DNA of 64,000 nt from JALHNI01 sp965229305 (GCA_965229305.1 CBDDIZ010000032.1:62001-126000); one strand, 5' to 3'. Counted from the first letter of the stretch, positions 24,027 to 33,560 are shown. Translations and numbers: made by a program. Notes: generated by a model from the letters alone, not told the origin.

Positions 24027-26534
24027 CTAGTGATTTTCAGCAAACTCGCGCGAGCAGATGAGCGCCCAGACGAAGTCGCGCAGACCTTCGTCACGGCGGG
24101 GAGCGGCGGCAATCATCTTGACGATGGCCTGGGACTCCCGCGGCTCGGGGAGCCGCGCGAGCGCGGCGAGATAGAACTCTTCGACGATGTCCGCATCGGA
24201 CTTGCCGGCCTGGATCATCCGTTGCAGACGACCCTGCGGCGAAGCGAGTTTTTCGTTGTAGACAGTGCCGGCGGCCATGTGGAGAGCTTGGCCGAGGTTG
24301 GCTTTACCGCTGCGTTCGGGAATGGTGAGGCGGTTGGGCCGACCGTAAAGTTCAAGGAAACGTGAGTAGAAGATTTCGGGTTGGCGGAGCGTGATGGCCC
24401 GCGTGCCGACCGGCGCATGACGCACGGGGCCGCGGTCGTCGGGGACGCCAACGGTGAAGACTTCCGGGACGCCGGTGACGTCGCTGATGGCATCGAGAAG
24501 CACTTCGGCGTCGAGGGCGCGCGGCGGGAAGTGCGAGTAATTGGTGCGATCGGCGGCGTTCTCCGGGCGGGTGGCGGCGGAGAGCTGATAGGTGCGCGAC
24601 TGCACGATGGTGCGGATCAGCGCGCGGAGGTCATGGCCGCTGCGGCGGAAGTTGGCGGCGAGTTCGTTCAAGAGCGCCGGATGCGTGGGCGGATTGGTGG
24701 AGCGGAAGTCATCGACGGGGTCGACAATGCCGCGGCCGAAGAAGTAGGACCACATGCGGTTGACGATGGCTTCCGCGAAGAAGGGATGCTGCACGACGTA
24801 ATCGGCCAGCGCGGCGCGCGGGTTGACGTTGTCGCGTGGTTCGATGACGCGGCCATCGAGCAGAGCAGGCTTGAGTTCAGCCTTGGTGCGCGGGTGGAAG
24901 ACTTTGATGTTCGCATTGACGTCGGCGTTGCCCATCGGTTTGTTCACCGGATGATCGAAGACGATGTAGTCGTCGGCGACGCCGTTGTCGCCCAGCTTGA
25001 ACATGCGGCCGAAGAAGGCGGCCATGCCCCAGAACTGATCCTGGCTCCAGGTTTCGTAAGGGTGGTTGTGGCATTGCGCGCAATCGAGGCGGCGGCCGAA
25101 GTAGACGCGGACTTCTTCGGCCATCGTTTCGTTGATGGGAGCGATGATGTTGTACGGCAGAAAGTGGCGGCTGGTGGCGGTGTAGCCCTGGCCAACGAGG
25201 CGTTCGCGGGCGATCTGGTCGTAGGGCTTATTCTTGGCGATGCTCTCGCGGATCCACTCGGCGTACATGTTGCTCCACTTGGGGAGCGCGTTGGCGTTGA
25301 CGGAAACGCGGAAGACGTCGTCGAAGCGGAAGGTCCAGTAGTCGATGAACTCGGGGCCGCCGATCAGGGCGTCAATGAGCTTCTCGCGCTTCTTCGGGTC
25401 TTTGTTGGCGAGGAACTCGCGGACACGGGCGGGCGGGGGCAAGGTGCCGGTGAGGTCGAGGCAGAGGCGGCGGATGAATTCGGAATCGCTTGAGAGGTCG
25501 CTGGCGACGATGCGGAAGCGCTTGAGCTTGTCGAAGACTTGCTCGTCGATGAAATTGACGCGGGGCTGCTCCGGATACTTGCCGGCGAGGGGCGCCATCA
25601 CGCCGACGGTAGCGCTGGCGGCTTGTCCCGCGGCGCGAATGACGATGGCCGTTTCGCCGAGCGCCTTGGCTTTCACGGTGCCGGTATCATCGACAGTGGC
25701 GACGTCCTTGTTGTTCGAAGCGTAGAGCGCCTGATGGGTGAAGTCGCGCATGGAGCCGTCGGCGAAATGGGCGGTGACGATGAGGCGTTGCTGGGCGTTG
25801 CCTTCGAGGGCGATGGTGGGCGGGTAGACTTCAAGACGGCTGACGCGGTTCTCGGCCTTCACTTCGGGGCCATACGGAGCGCCCGAGCGAACCCAGTCGC
25901 GGATGGCGCGGTACTCCGGGGAATCGACCGGGAAGCGGCGGCCGCCGCCGTGCGGGACCGAGCCGGTGGCCTTCAGCAGAACCAGGCTCTTCTCGGGCTC
26001 CTTGACGTTGACGCGAGGGACGCGTTCGCCTTTCACTTCCGCGGTGAGGACCTGGTAGGTGCCGCCTTTGACGATCCAGTCGTAATCGTCTTTGGGGTAG
26101 AGAACGCCGGCGGAGAGCTTGAGTCCGCCGCGGCCTTTCACGCCGCCATGGCAGCCGGCGCCGTTGCAGCCTTTGCGGGTGAGGATGTTGCCGATATCGC
26201 GGGCGAATTGGAACTCGGGCGTGGCGGCGGCTTCCTGAACGGTAACGCGCGCGGTGGCCGACTTGGCGCCGAGCGTGGCGGTGAGCGTCAACTGGCCGTC
26301 GGCTTTGGCCTGGAGCAGCGCCGTGGGCGAGACGTCAACCAGCGTGGGCGCGGAGACGCGCCATTGCACGGCCGTAGTGACGTCGCGTTCGGAGCCATCC
26401 GGCGCGATGGCCGTAACGGCCAACTGTTGCGAGGCACCCGCGCCGCGCAGAGCCGGAGCGGCGGGGACGATCCGCAGTGCGGTGACGTCCTGAGCCCAGG
26501 CCGCGAGGGCGAGGAAAAAGAGGGTGTACTTCAT
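24027..26534 (-). CDS. DUF1549/DUF1553 protein with Big_2-like and cytochrome-type domains
   Basis: 835-residue exported protein. After a short signal (MKYTLFFLALAAWAQ) comes a bacterial Ig-like domain (about 18-100), a cytochrome-like heme motif of the Planctomycetes type (RKGCNGAGCHG, about 120), a second Ig-like domain (about 215-305), then DUF1549 (about 325-510, with RRLCLDLTGTLPPPARVREF, DCAQCHNHPYE and FWGMAAFFGRMF) and DUF1553 (about 570-815, with ANRMWSYFFGRGIVDP-type motif AIVNRMWSYFFGRG). The CxxCH in DCAQCH is a second possible heme or metal site. It overlaps the PPC-type gene by ATGA (26531-26534). Role unknown; the pair with DUF1501 is characteristic. Confidence 0.86.
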   Translation of the reverse strand: MKYTLFFLALAAWAQDVTALRIVPAAPALRGAGASQQLAVTAIAPDGSERDVTTAVQWRVSAPTLVDVSPTALLQAKADGQLTLTATLGAKSATARVTVQEAAATPEFQFARDIGNILTRKGCNGAGCHGGVKGRGGLKLSAGVLYPKDDYDWIVKGGTYQVLTAEVKGERVPRVNVKEPEKSLVLLKATGSVPHGGGRRFPVDSPEYRAIRDWVRSGAPYGPEVKAENRVSRLEVYPPTIALEGNAQQRLIVTAHFADGSMRDFTHQALYASNNKDVATVDDTGTVKAKALGETAIVIRAAGQAASATVGVMAPLAGKYPEQPRVNFIDEQVFDKLKRFRIVASDLSSDSEFIRRLCLDLTGTLPPPARVREFLANKDPKKREKLIDALIGGPEFIDYWTFRFDDVFRVSVNANALPKWSNMYAEWIRESIAKNKPYDQIARERLVGQGYTATSRHFLPYNIIAPINETMAEEVRVYFGRRLDCAQCHNHPYETWSQDQFWGMAAFFGRMFKLGDNGVADDYIVFDHPVNKPMGNADVNANIKVFHPRTKAELKPALLDGRVIEPRDNVNPRAALADYVVQHPFFAEAIVNRMWSYFFGRGIVDPVDDFRSTNPPTHPALLNELAANFRRSGHDLRALIRTIVQSRTYQLSAATRPENAADRTNYSHFPPRALDAEVLLDAISDVTGVPEVFTVGVPDDRGPVRHAPVGTRAITLRQPEIFYSRFLELYGRPNRLTIPERSGKANLGQALHMAAGTVYNEKLASPQGRLQRMIQAGKSDADIVEEFYLAALARLPEPRESQAIVKMIAAAPRRDEGLRDFVWALICSREFAENH

Positions 26535-28195
26535 TTCTTTTCCGTTTTCTTTGGGTCGACGACCAGGAGCAGGAGGTCGGCGGTGGCAATGGGATCGCCG
26601 AGACCGTCCTCGCGGACGGGCCGGGCTACGACGCGCACCGTGGCCGGGGCGTCGGAGAGCGGAGCATCGGGGGCGGCGGTGACGACGAGAGAAGCCGGCT
26701 GGACGCGGGGCTGGTAGCGTTCGGTTTTGCCGGCGTTGGGCAGCACAGGCCGGTCATTGGGATTCTCGAGGCCGAGCTGCGAGGTGACACCGGGTGGCAG
26801 GTTCTCAAGCTGAACGGCGACCAGGCCTTTGAAGCCTTCTTCGCGTTCGATGCGGACCGAGACGGGCCGGGTGGCGCCGCGCTCCAGGCTGATCTTTTCC
26901 TGCTGGATGATGAAGCGGCCCAGGTGCGGAATCTGCGGACGGACGAGGACGCGATAGCGGAAGGCGGCGCCCGCATAATCCGTGGTCAGTTCGTGGATCT
27001 CGAGCGTGTGAATACCAGGGGCCAGCAGGGAGAACGTGGTTTTGGCCATCACGGCCTTCATCATTTTGAAGTTGTTGTTGTTGAGGCGCGTATAGAGGTT
27101 GCCGACGATCTCCTGGCCGCCGGGTTCGAGCAAGCGAACGACAGGGGTGAAGATGGGCGTGGTGGCTTCCGGCGTCTCCACTTCAATCACCGTTTCCTGT
27201 GGCTTCTCGACATTGATGCGGATGACATGGGTTTGGCCGGGCTGGGTGATGACGCCCTCCACCATGCCGGGGAGCTTCATGACGGGGATCTCCTTGGAGC
27301 CTTCGGGAACGGCGCGGTAGGTCTCGGGAGCTTCGACGGCGGCGTTGTCACCGCGTTCGGCAAGGCGCTTCATCCAGTCGTCGCCGAAGGAGCGGGTGAG
27401 TTCGCGTTCGGTCCAGGCGGAGCGGAGATTCGGGCGAAGATCGGGTAGCGGATGCTGGCCTTCGGCGATGCGAAGTTCGTAGACGGCATCCGGCCCCCCC
27501 TGCCCTCCGAAGCCTTCAATGCGAATGCCGTAGCGGCCGGCGCGGGCGAAGGTGTACTCGAGAGCGGCGTCACGCGAGAGTCCGGGGAAGTTGAGGGGCT
27601 CGTCGTTGAAGGCGAGGCGGTTCTGGCGGTTCGCGTCGAACCAACTGCCGGACGGCTCGTAGATGCCCACCGAGGGATCGAGCGTGTCGCTGCCGGAGGT
27701 GACGCGCAGGCTGATGGACTGTCCGGCGCGGGCTTCGATCCAATACTGGTCCACTTCGCCGGACTCAGCGACGATACCGGTAACCACCGACGGGATCGCG
27801 ACGGGAGCGGTGGGCTCGGTGAGGACGGGTTGATCGGCGACGCGCAGGGTGAGCTCGTTCGAGAGTCCGCGGGCGGTGGTGACGCGGAACTTGTAGGCGC
27901 CCGGAGCAAGCGTGGCTGGAACGGTGAGATGGGCGCGGAGTTGCTGGGGCGGCGGCGCTTTGGAGCCGGCGGGGATGGGGTCCGGCGCGGGCTGCGCGTC
28001 TTCGAGCCGGGCCTGGATCTTGGCCTGGGGGAAGTAGAGCGTGTGGGCGCCATCGAGTTGCACGCCGCGCAGGAGGACGGAGACGGTTTGGCCGCGCGAA
28101 ACGGCGAAGGGGAAAACGCTGGTGAGGCGAGGCTCCGGCGTGGGCTGCGCCAAGGCGAGGGCCGCGATGAAGGGAAGGACGAGGAACAACTTCAT
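26531..28195 (-). CDS. Exported protein with PPC-type (pre-peptidase C-terminal-like) domains
   Basis: 554-residue secreted protein (signal MKLFLVLPFIAALALA). It is built of beta-sandwich repeats: an IPT/TIG-like segment (VFPFAVSRGQTVSVLLRGVQ, about 28), two PPC-like segments (about 140-250 with VDQYWIEARAGQSISLRV and YTFARAGRYGIRIEGFGG; about 310-420 with GQTHVIRINVEKPQETVIEV) and a C-terminal Ig-like part. No catalytic motif is visible. Members of this type regularly accompany the DUF1501/DUF1553 genes in Planctomycetes and Acidobacteriota and may mediate binding. It is coupled on both sides: 2 bp after DUF1501 copy 2 and a 4-bp overlap with the next gene. Confidence 0.75.
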   Translation of the reverse strand: MKLFLVLPFIAALALAQPTPEPRLTSVFPFAVSRGQTVSVLLRGVQLDGAHTLYFPQAKIQARLEDAQPAPDPIPAGSKAPPPQQLRAHLTVPATLAPGAYKFRVTTARGLSNELTLRVADQPVLTEPTAPVAIPSVVTGIVAESGEVDQYWIEARAGQSISLRVTSGSDTLDPSVGIYEPSGSWFDANRQNRLAFNDEPLNFPGLSRDAALEYTFARAGRYGIRIEGFGGQGGPDAVYELRIAEGQHPLPDLRPNLRSAWTERELTRSFGDDWMKRLAERGDNAAVEAPETYRAVPEGSKEIPVMKLPGMVEGVITQPGQTHVIRINVEKPQETVIEVETPEATTPIFTPVVRLLEPGGQEIVGNLYTRLNNNNFKMMKAVMAKTTFSLLAPGIHTLEIHELTTDYAGAAFRYRVLVRPQIPHLGRFIIQQEKISLERGATRPVSVRIEREEGFKGLVAVQLENLPPGVTSQLGLENPNDRPVLPNAGKTERYQPRVQPASLVVTAAPDAPLSDAPATVRVVARPVREDGLGDPIATADLLLLVVDPKKTEKK

Positions 28196-28197
28196 GA

Positions 28198-29643
28198 TCA
28201 GGCCATGATTCCTTCGATGGGTTTGCCGTAGTCGATATCGAGACGCTTGCGGCCGGGGACTTCGAGGCGGCGCGGGTCAATGCCGAGTTGGTGGAGGACG
28301 GTGGCGTGGATGTCGGTGACGTAGTGGCGGTCCTCGACGGCGTGGAAACCGATCTCGTCGGTAGCGCCATGGACCACGCCGCGCTTAATGCCGGCGCCGG
28401 CCATGAACATCGAATAGCCATAGGGATGATGGTCGCGGCCGTCGCCGGCTTCGGCGCCGGGAGTGCGGCCGAACTCAGTAGCCCAGACGACGATGGTTTC
28501 GTCGAGCAAGCCGCGCTGCTTGAGGTCTTGGATCAGGCCGGCAATGGGCCGGTCGACTTTGGCGCTCAATTCGCCGTGATTCTTCTTCAGGCCTTTGTGG
28601 GCGTCCCAGGCGTTGCCCGCGCCGCCGTGATAGATCTGCACGAAGCGGACGCCGCGCTCAGAAAGGCGGCGGGCGGCGAGGCAGACTTCGCCGAAGCCTT
28701 TGGTGTTCTCCTGATCGAGGCCGTAGAGGCGCTTGGTCTCTTCGCTCTCTTCCTTGAACTGCATGGCTTCAGGCACGGCCATCTGCATGCGGTAGGCGAG
28801 TTCGTAGGACTTGATGCGGGCGCGGAGCGCGGCGTCGGCCGGATATTCGACGGCGGCGAGCGAGTTCAGCTTATTGACGAACTCGAACTCACGCTGTTGT
28901 TCCTGACGGAAGACGTCGGAGCCGGGCGAGACGAACGGCAGCGGATGATCGGGGTTGACGGCCAGGTGGACGCCGCTGTGTTCGGGGCCGAGATAGCCGG
29001 AGCCGTGCGTGCCATTGCCGCCGCAGCAATCGCTGGGCGGCTCGCCAAGGACGACGAAGCTGGGCAGGTTCTCATTCAGCGAGCCCAGGCCGTAATGGGC
29101 CCAGGAGCCGATCGTGGGGAGGTAGCCGTCGAGGATGTGGCGCCCGGTGTGGAACTGGAGGATGGCGCCGTGGTCGTTGTCGGTGGTCCAGACGGAGCGG
29201 ACGATGGCGAGGTCGTCGACGGTGTTGCCGAGGTGCGGGAACCAGTCCGAGACTTCCGCGCCGCTTTGGCCGTACTTCTTAAAGCCGGTCTGGAGGGGAT
29301 AGAGCGAAAGCTGGAGCTTGCGCGTATCGAGCATGACGGACTTGGCGTTGTCCTTGACGACGGGGTTGGCCAGAGTGTCCTTGTAAGGCGTGTCGCCGAT
29401 GGACTTGCCCGCGTAGCGATTGAGCGCGGGCTTGGGATCGAAGGACTCGACGTGGCTGACGCCCCCTAGCATGAACAGCCAGATGACGCGTTTGGCCTTG
29501 GGCGCGAAATGCGGCTGACCGGTGGGTGTTTCCGCTCGGAGGTTCTGGCCGAGCATCGAGCCGAGCACCATTCCAGTAAGGCCCAGGCCGCAATCGGAGA
29601 GGAAGACGCGGCGGCTGCGAGGTGAACAAAGTTGATGGCGCAT
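28198..29643 (-). CDS. DUF1501 domain protein (exported), copy 2
   Basis: 481-residue DUF1501 family protein with a twin-Arg-like N-terminus (SRRVFLSDCGLGLTGMVLG). Conserved blocks are IWLFMLGGVSHVESFDPKP (about 54), LAIVRSVWTTDNDHGA (about 140), FVQIYHGGAGNAWDAHKGLK (about 338), VVWATEFGRTPGAE (about 386) and GRDHHPYGYSMFMAGAG (about 402). It is longer than the first copy and has an additional segment GEPPSDCCGGNGTHGSGYLG with adjacent Cys residues. It follows the cytochrome gene by 8 bp. Function unknown; a hydrolytic role is suggested only by the fold. Confidence 0.88.
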   Translation of the reverse strand: MRHQLCSPRSRRVFLSDCGLGLTGMVLGSMLGQNLRAETPTGQPHFAPKAKRVIWLFMLGGVSHVESFDPKPALNRYAGKSIGDTPYKDTLANPVVKDNAKSVMLDTRKLQLSLYPLQTGFKKYGQSGAEVSDWFPHLGNTVDDLAIVRSVWTTDNDHGAILQFHTGRHILDGYLPTIGSWAHYGLGSLNENLPSFVVLGEPPSDCCGGNGTHGSGYLGPEHSGVHLAVNPDHPLPFVSPGSDVFRQEQQREFEFVNKLNSLAAVEYPADAALRARIKSYELAYRMQMAVPEAMQFKEESEETKRLYGLDQENTKGFGEVCLAARRLSERGVRFVQIYHGGAGNAWDAHKGLKKNHGELSAKVDRPIAGLIQDLKQRGLLDETIVVWATEFGRTPGAEAGDGRDHHPYGYSMFMAGAGIKRGVVHGATDEIGFHAVEDRHYVTDIHATVLHQLGIDPRRLEVPGRKRLDIDYGKPIEGIMA

Positions 29644-29651
29644 GGTTCCTC

Positions 29652-32222
29652 TTAGCGAATGGTGACGAAGTCGTGGTGGTTGATGAGCACGTGCAGCAGG
29701 CTTTCGCGGGCACGTTGTTCCGGAGCTTGAGCGGGGCCGACGAGGGCCGTGGTTTTCGCGGCGAACGAGGTGAGCGCGGCGGGGTCGCGATACAGGGCGG
29801 CCTGCGCGGTCATGAAGCGGACCGACTCCTGGACTTCGACCGGCGTCGCCTGGCGTCCCAGAACCTTTTCGAAAGCCGCGGCGGCAAAGGCCTCCGGCTG
29901 GCTGTGCGGACTCAGACCGTCGGCGAGGCTGCGGGCGATGGTGTAGCCGAGACCGCTATTGGCGAGCGCCAGAGCTTGCTGCGGCATCACGCTCTCGGTG
30001 CGCTCGAAACACTCGATGGGGTTGGCGAGATCGAAGACAGTGAGCATTTCGGACTGCAGGTCCGGGGTGTGGCGGAAGTAGAGGCTACGGCGAAACAGCT
30101 CTTCGGACTTGGTTTCGTCAAGTTCGGGACCGCCCATGGTGAGGTCGAGTTTGCCGGCCAGGTGGATGAGGCTATCGCGGACGACTTCGGCTTCCATGCG
30201 GCGGGGGTTCATGCGCCAGAGGTAGACGTTGTCGGGGTCGAGGGCGACGTTGGGGTTGCCGGCGGGAACGGCGGAGCTCATGCGATAAGCGCCGCTGGTG
30301 ACGATCAGGCGATGGAGGCGCTTCATGTCCCAGCCGGAATCCATGAAGTCGGTGGCGAGGTAATCGAGCAGTTCAGGGTGCGAGGGCGCTTTGCCACTTT
30401 TGCCGAAGTTGAAGACGGTGGGGACGAGGGCTTTGCCGAAGTGGCGCAGCCACATGTGATTCACCGCAACGCGCGCGGTGAGCGGATTCTGCTTCGAGGC
30501 GATCCAGCGGGCCAGCGCAAGCCGCCGGCCGGAACTGACGTCCGGGTAGATCTTGCCGATGGGCGTGTAGGTTTCGGTGGCGTCGCCCAGGGCCTTCACG
30601 GCCGCTTCGAGTCGCTTGCGGGCGGCGGCGAGCTTCTTCTCCTGGCCCTTGGCCGCTTCCAGGTCGAGGTTCGCGAGGTAGAACTCTTCCTCGGCTTTGA
30701 GGATGGCGGCGGCACGTTCGAGCTGACGGGCTTCGACGCGGAGCTTTTCGATCTCTTCGGCCGAGGAGTTGCCGACGTACTTGGCGCGCTCTGCGGCAAT
30801 GCGGGCGCGCAAGGCGGGCAGTTCGGCTTCCAGGGTGGCCAGATGCTTTTTGGCGGCGGTCTGGTCCTTCTCTTTTTCGAGGCCGGCCTTGGCTTTGGCG
30901 ATGGCGTCTTCGGCGTCCTTGATGAGGTCGGCGTAGACGAACTCGCGGCCATCGGGATTGCGCGCCTCGAAGGGGATCGCGACGGGCTTGATGTCGAGCT
31001 TGGCGTTGAAGAAGGCGGGGACGCCCGGCGTGAGGGGCTTATCCTTTTCGGGCTGCGCTTCGTTGCCGCGGATGAAGCGGTAGGTGGGCACGGTGACGTC
31101 GCCATCGAAGATGCGGGCGACGCCGGCTTTCTCGATGTCCACCTGGCCGGCGATGCGGTCCGTGCGGACTTCGATGGGCTCGAAGAAGGCGCGGAAGCGG
31201 TAGTGTTCGACGTGGCTGATGGGGTCGTACTTATGGGTGTGGCAGCGCGCGCACTTCATGGTGAGGCCCATGAAGGCGGTGGAGGTGTATTCGGTGGCTT
31301 CCTGCACCCAGGTGTTGCGATTGAAGCGATACCAACTGCGGGCGAGATAGCCGGTGGCGCGGAGCGTGTCCGGATCGTTCGGGGCGAGTTCGTCGCCGGC
31401 CAGCATCTCTTCGATCATGCGGCTGTAGGGCTTGTTCTGATTGAGCGACTCGACGACCCAGTCGCGCCAGCGCCAAATGTGGCGTTGGCTATAGCGGACC
31501 TGATTCTCTTTGCGCCAGCCGTACCAGTCGGAGTAGCGCCAGATGTCGAGCCAATGACGGCCCCAGCGTTCTCCGTAGCGGGGGCTCGCCAGGAGGGTGT
31601 CGACCAGCTTGTTGTAGGCGTCGGGGGAACGGTCGGCGAGGTAGGCGGCGGCTTCGGCGTCCGTGGGCGGCAGGCCGGTGAGGTCGAGGTAGACACGGCG
31701 CAACAGGGTGCGGCGATCGGCGGCGGGAGCGGCGGTGAGTTGATGCTTCTGGCGCGCTGCTTCGAGAAACGCGTCGATCGGGTTGGCCTGGCCGGCGGGG
31801 ACTGCAGGCTTGACGGGCAGACGGAAGGCCCAGTGATCGGACTGGGCGGTGGGTTCGGCCGCGCCGTCCGCTTGAGCACCGGCACGGATCCAGTCCGCAA
31901 TGCGGGCGATCGCCTCGGCGGGCATCTTGGCCGCCTTGAAGGGCATGGCGGGCTGTTCGGCGTGGGAGATGAGCTTGTAGAGGATGGACCGGTCGGGGTC
32001 GCCGGGAACGATCATGGGGCCGTTGTCGCTGCCCTTCATCAGGGCGGCATACGAAGAAACATCGAAACCGGCTTGGCGCACTTGGGCGCTGTGGCAGCCT
32101 TGGCAGTTTTTGACGAGCAAAGGCCGGATGACCTGGGAGTAGCTCACGGCGGCGGGCGCGCCGGACTGAGCGAACGCGAGGGGGAGGGTGAGGCCGGCGA
32201 GCAGCCAGAGGCGAAGGCTCAT
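29652..32222 (-). CDS. PSD1-type planctomycete cytochrome C / DUF1549 / DUF1553 protein
   Basis: 856-residue exported protein, first gene of the five-gene operon. Signal peptide MSLRLWLLAGLTLPLAFA; heme c motif CQGCH (about 41) in a planctomycete-type cytochrome domain to about 110; DUF1549 at about 150-350 (RRVYLDLTGLPPTDAEAAAY, GERWGRHWLDIWRYSDWYG, MKCARCHTHKYDPI with a second CxxCH); a charged coiled-coil stretch at about 440-560; DUF1553 at about 590-830 (ARVAVNHMWLRHFGKALVPT). An in-frame ATG at 32243 would add 7 residues. This class is widely found with DUF1501 partners; electron transfer or polymer degradation has been proposed but not shown. It may be cotranscribed with the dehydratase gene 102 bp upstream. 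Confidence 0.87.
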   Translation of the reverse strand: MSLRLWLLAGLTLPLAFAQSGAPAAVSYSQVIRPLLVKNCQGCHSAQVRQAGFDVSSYAALMKGSDNGPMIVPGDPDRSILYKLISHAEQPAMPFKAAKMPAEAIARIADWIRAGAQADGAAEPTAQSDHWAFRLPVKPAVPAGQANPIDAFLEAARQKHQLTAAPAADRRTLLRRVYLDLTGLPPTDAEAAAYLADRSPDAYNKLVDTLLASPRYGERWGRHWLDIWRYSDWYGWRKENQVRYSQRHIWRWRDWVVESLNQNKPYSRMIEEMLAGDELAPNDPDTLRATGYLARSWYRFNRNTWVQEATEYTSTAFMGLTMKCARCHTHKYDPISHVEHYRFRAFFEPIEVRTDRIAGQVDIEKAGVARIFDGDVTVPTYRFIRGNEAQPEKDKPLTPGVPAFFNAKLDIKPVAIPFEARNPDGREFVYADLIKDAEDAIAKAKAGLEKEKDQTAAKKHLATLEAELPALRARIAAERAKYVGNSSAEEIEKLRVEARQLERAAAILKAEEEFYLANLDLEAAKGQEKKLAAARKRLEAAVKALGDATETYTPIGKIYPDVSSGRRLALARWIASKQNPLTARVAVNHMWLRHFGKALVPTVFNFGKSGKAPSHPELLDYLATDFMDSGWDMKRLHRLIVTSGAYRMSSAVPAGNPNVALDPDNVYLWRMNPRRMEAEVVRDSLIHLAGKLDLTMGGPELDETKSEELFRRSLYFRHTPDLQSEMLTVFDLANPIECFERTESVMPQQALALANSGLGYTIARSLADGLSPHSQPEAFAAAAFEKVLGRQATPVEVQESVRFMTAQAALYRDPAALTSFAAKTTALVGPAQAPEQRARESLLHVLINHHDFVTIR

Positions 32223-32324
32223 AAGCGGTTTAACCACCCCCATGCTAGGCCAGCGCCTCGCCGGCGGGAATGCGCGCGTCCACAACCCTGGAACAAATCG
32301 TCGAAGGGGCGGCGTTTTGGACGT

Positions 32325-33479
32325 TTAGGCGATGCGATAGCGCGCGATGACATCCTCGTTGACCTCGACACCCAAGCCGGGGCCTTCGGGCACGCGAACG
32401 AAACCGTCTTCGAGCCGAAGGGGCTCGCGGACCAGTTCGCGGCTCAGGGGACCCTGCGAGGTATTGAATTCGATAAAAACGGCGCGCCGCAGCGAGGCAT
32501 TGAAGTGCAGCGAGGCCGCCGTTAACAAGTCGCTCGACCAGGAGTGCGGAATGACGAGGATGTTGGCCAACTCGGCCATTTGGGCGATCTTGCGGGCGAC
32601 GGTGAAGCCGCCGCAGCGGGTGAGGTCGGGCTGAACGATGTCCACGCCGCCGCGGCGGATCAATTGCTCGAAGCCCCATTGGGTAGCTTCCTGCTCGCCG
32701 CAGGCGATGAGAGTGTCGACGGCGTCGGAGACCTGGCGGTAGCCGTCGTAGTCTTCGGGGTGGAGAAGCTCTTCAATGAAAAAGGGCCGATAGGGCTCGA
32801 GCGAGCGGACGACCTGGATGGCTTCCTTGGGGGTGCGCTCGACGAACCAGCCGGTGTCGACGAGCAGGTCGTGGCGGTCGCCGAGTTCGGCGCGCGCGGC
32901 TTCCACCAGACGGACGTCGAGATCACGGTCCTTGCCAAAGACGCCCCAGCCGAACTTGATGGCGGTGAAGCTTTCGTCGCGGTACTTGCGGACGGCTTCG
33001 CGCATGGCATCGGGGGTGGGACGGAAGAGCGTGCTGGCGTAGGCGCGGACACGGTCGCGCCATTTGGCGCCGAGCAAGATGTGAATCGGCTGCTGATAGA
33101 ACTTGCCGGCGATGTCCCACAGGGCGATGTCGATGGCGGAGATGGCCTGGATGGCGACGCCGCGGCGGCCGTAGTAGATCGAGCCGCGATACATGCGATA
33201 CCAGAGGCGCTCGACTTCGAGCGGGTTCTCGCCGATCAGCAGCGAGGCGAGGCCATCGAAGCACTCCATGCCGGGTTCGAGGCTCCACTTGGGCGCGTCG
33301 ATGGCGGCTTTGGCGACCGAGGCGCAGGTCTCGACGTCCGAATAGCCGCAGATGCCCGCGTCGGTGGAGACCTTCACCAGGCCCATGTAGGTGGGGCCCG
33401 AAGGCTCTTCGGCACCATCGGGGTTGTGATAGAGCCCGGTGCTTTTGAGGACGAACAACTCGACGCTGGTGATCTTCAT
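32325..33479 (-). CDS. Enolase-superfamily dehydratase, mandelate-racemase subgroup
   Basis: 384-residue Mg-dependent enzyme, probably an acid-sugar dehydratase or a racemase. Active-site residues are visible: K175-x-G177 (AIKFGWG), metal ligands D208 (LVDTGW), E236 (IEELL) and E262 (ACGEQE), D285 (IVQPDLTRCGG) and the general-base H312 (VIPHSWSSD). The His marks the mandelate-racemase/galactarate-dehydratase side of the superfamily, unlike the Lys-Lys enzyme at 10531. The ATG at 33479 fits the first beta strand (MKITSVELFVL). The gene is divergent from IclR regulator 2, with promoter and operator F between them. Confidence 0.86.
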   Translation of the reverse strand: MKITSVELFVLKSTGLYHNPDGAEEPSGPTYMGLVKVSTDAGICGYSDVETCASVAKAAIDAPKWSLEPGMECFDGLASLLIGENPLEVERLWYRMYRGSIYYGRRGVAIQAISAIDIALWDIAGKFYQQPIHILLGAKWRDRVRAYASTLFRPTPDAMREAVRKYRDESFTAIKFGWGVFGKDRDLDVRLVEAARAELGDRHDLLVDTGWFVERTPKEAIQVVRSLEPYRPFFIEELLHPEDYDGYRQVSDAVDTLIACGEQEATQWGFEQLIRRGGVDIVQPDLTRCGGFTVARKIAQMAELANILVIPHSWSSDLLTAASLHFNASLRRAVFIEFNTSQGPLSRELVREPLRLEDGFVRVPEGPGLGVEVNEDVIARYRIA

Positions 33480-33496
33480 GAAAGGCGCTTTCTTCA

Positions 33497-33525
33497 AGGG
33501 TAAGGGAGGGGCCCGGAGGCGGCAA
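33497..33525 (-). promoter_or_regulatory. Promoter of the dehydratase gene (TTGCCG-17-TACCCT)
   Basis: Minus-strand -35 TTGCCG (33520-33525), 17-bp spacer, -10 TACCCT (33497-33502). The -10 hexamer is identical to those of the creatininase, MFS and amidohydrolase genes and is 40 nt from operator F. The leader would be about 10 nt. Confidence 0.6.
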
Positions 33526-33542
33526 TCGGGCGGCGAGAGGGT

Positions 33543-33560
33543 GTTCAATATGCTGGAAAC
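33543..33560. promoter_or_regulatory. IclR-type operator, variant site F
   Basis: GTTCAATATGCTGGAAAC, in the opposite direction GTTTCCAGCAT-ATTGAAC: an 18-bp relative of sites A-E with a perfect ATTGAAC half-site. It lies 40 nt from the dehydratase -10 and 39 nt from CAGAAT (33600-33605) ahead of regulator 2. Confidence 0.55.

Noticed and set aside
27124..27139. GTTC-N8-GAAC inside the PPC-protein gene
   Set aside because: Coding, no TTGAAC half-site; expected by chance at about this frequency.
29622..32525. 967-codon plus-strand frame
   Set aside because: Antisense shadow of the PSD1 cytochrome gene; composition typical of reverse-frame GC-rich sequence.
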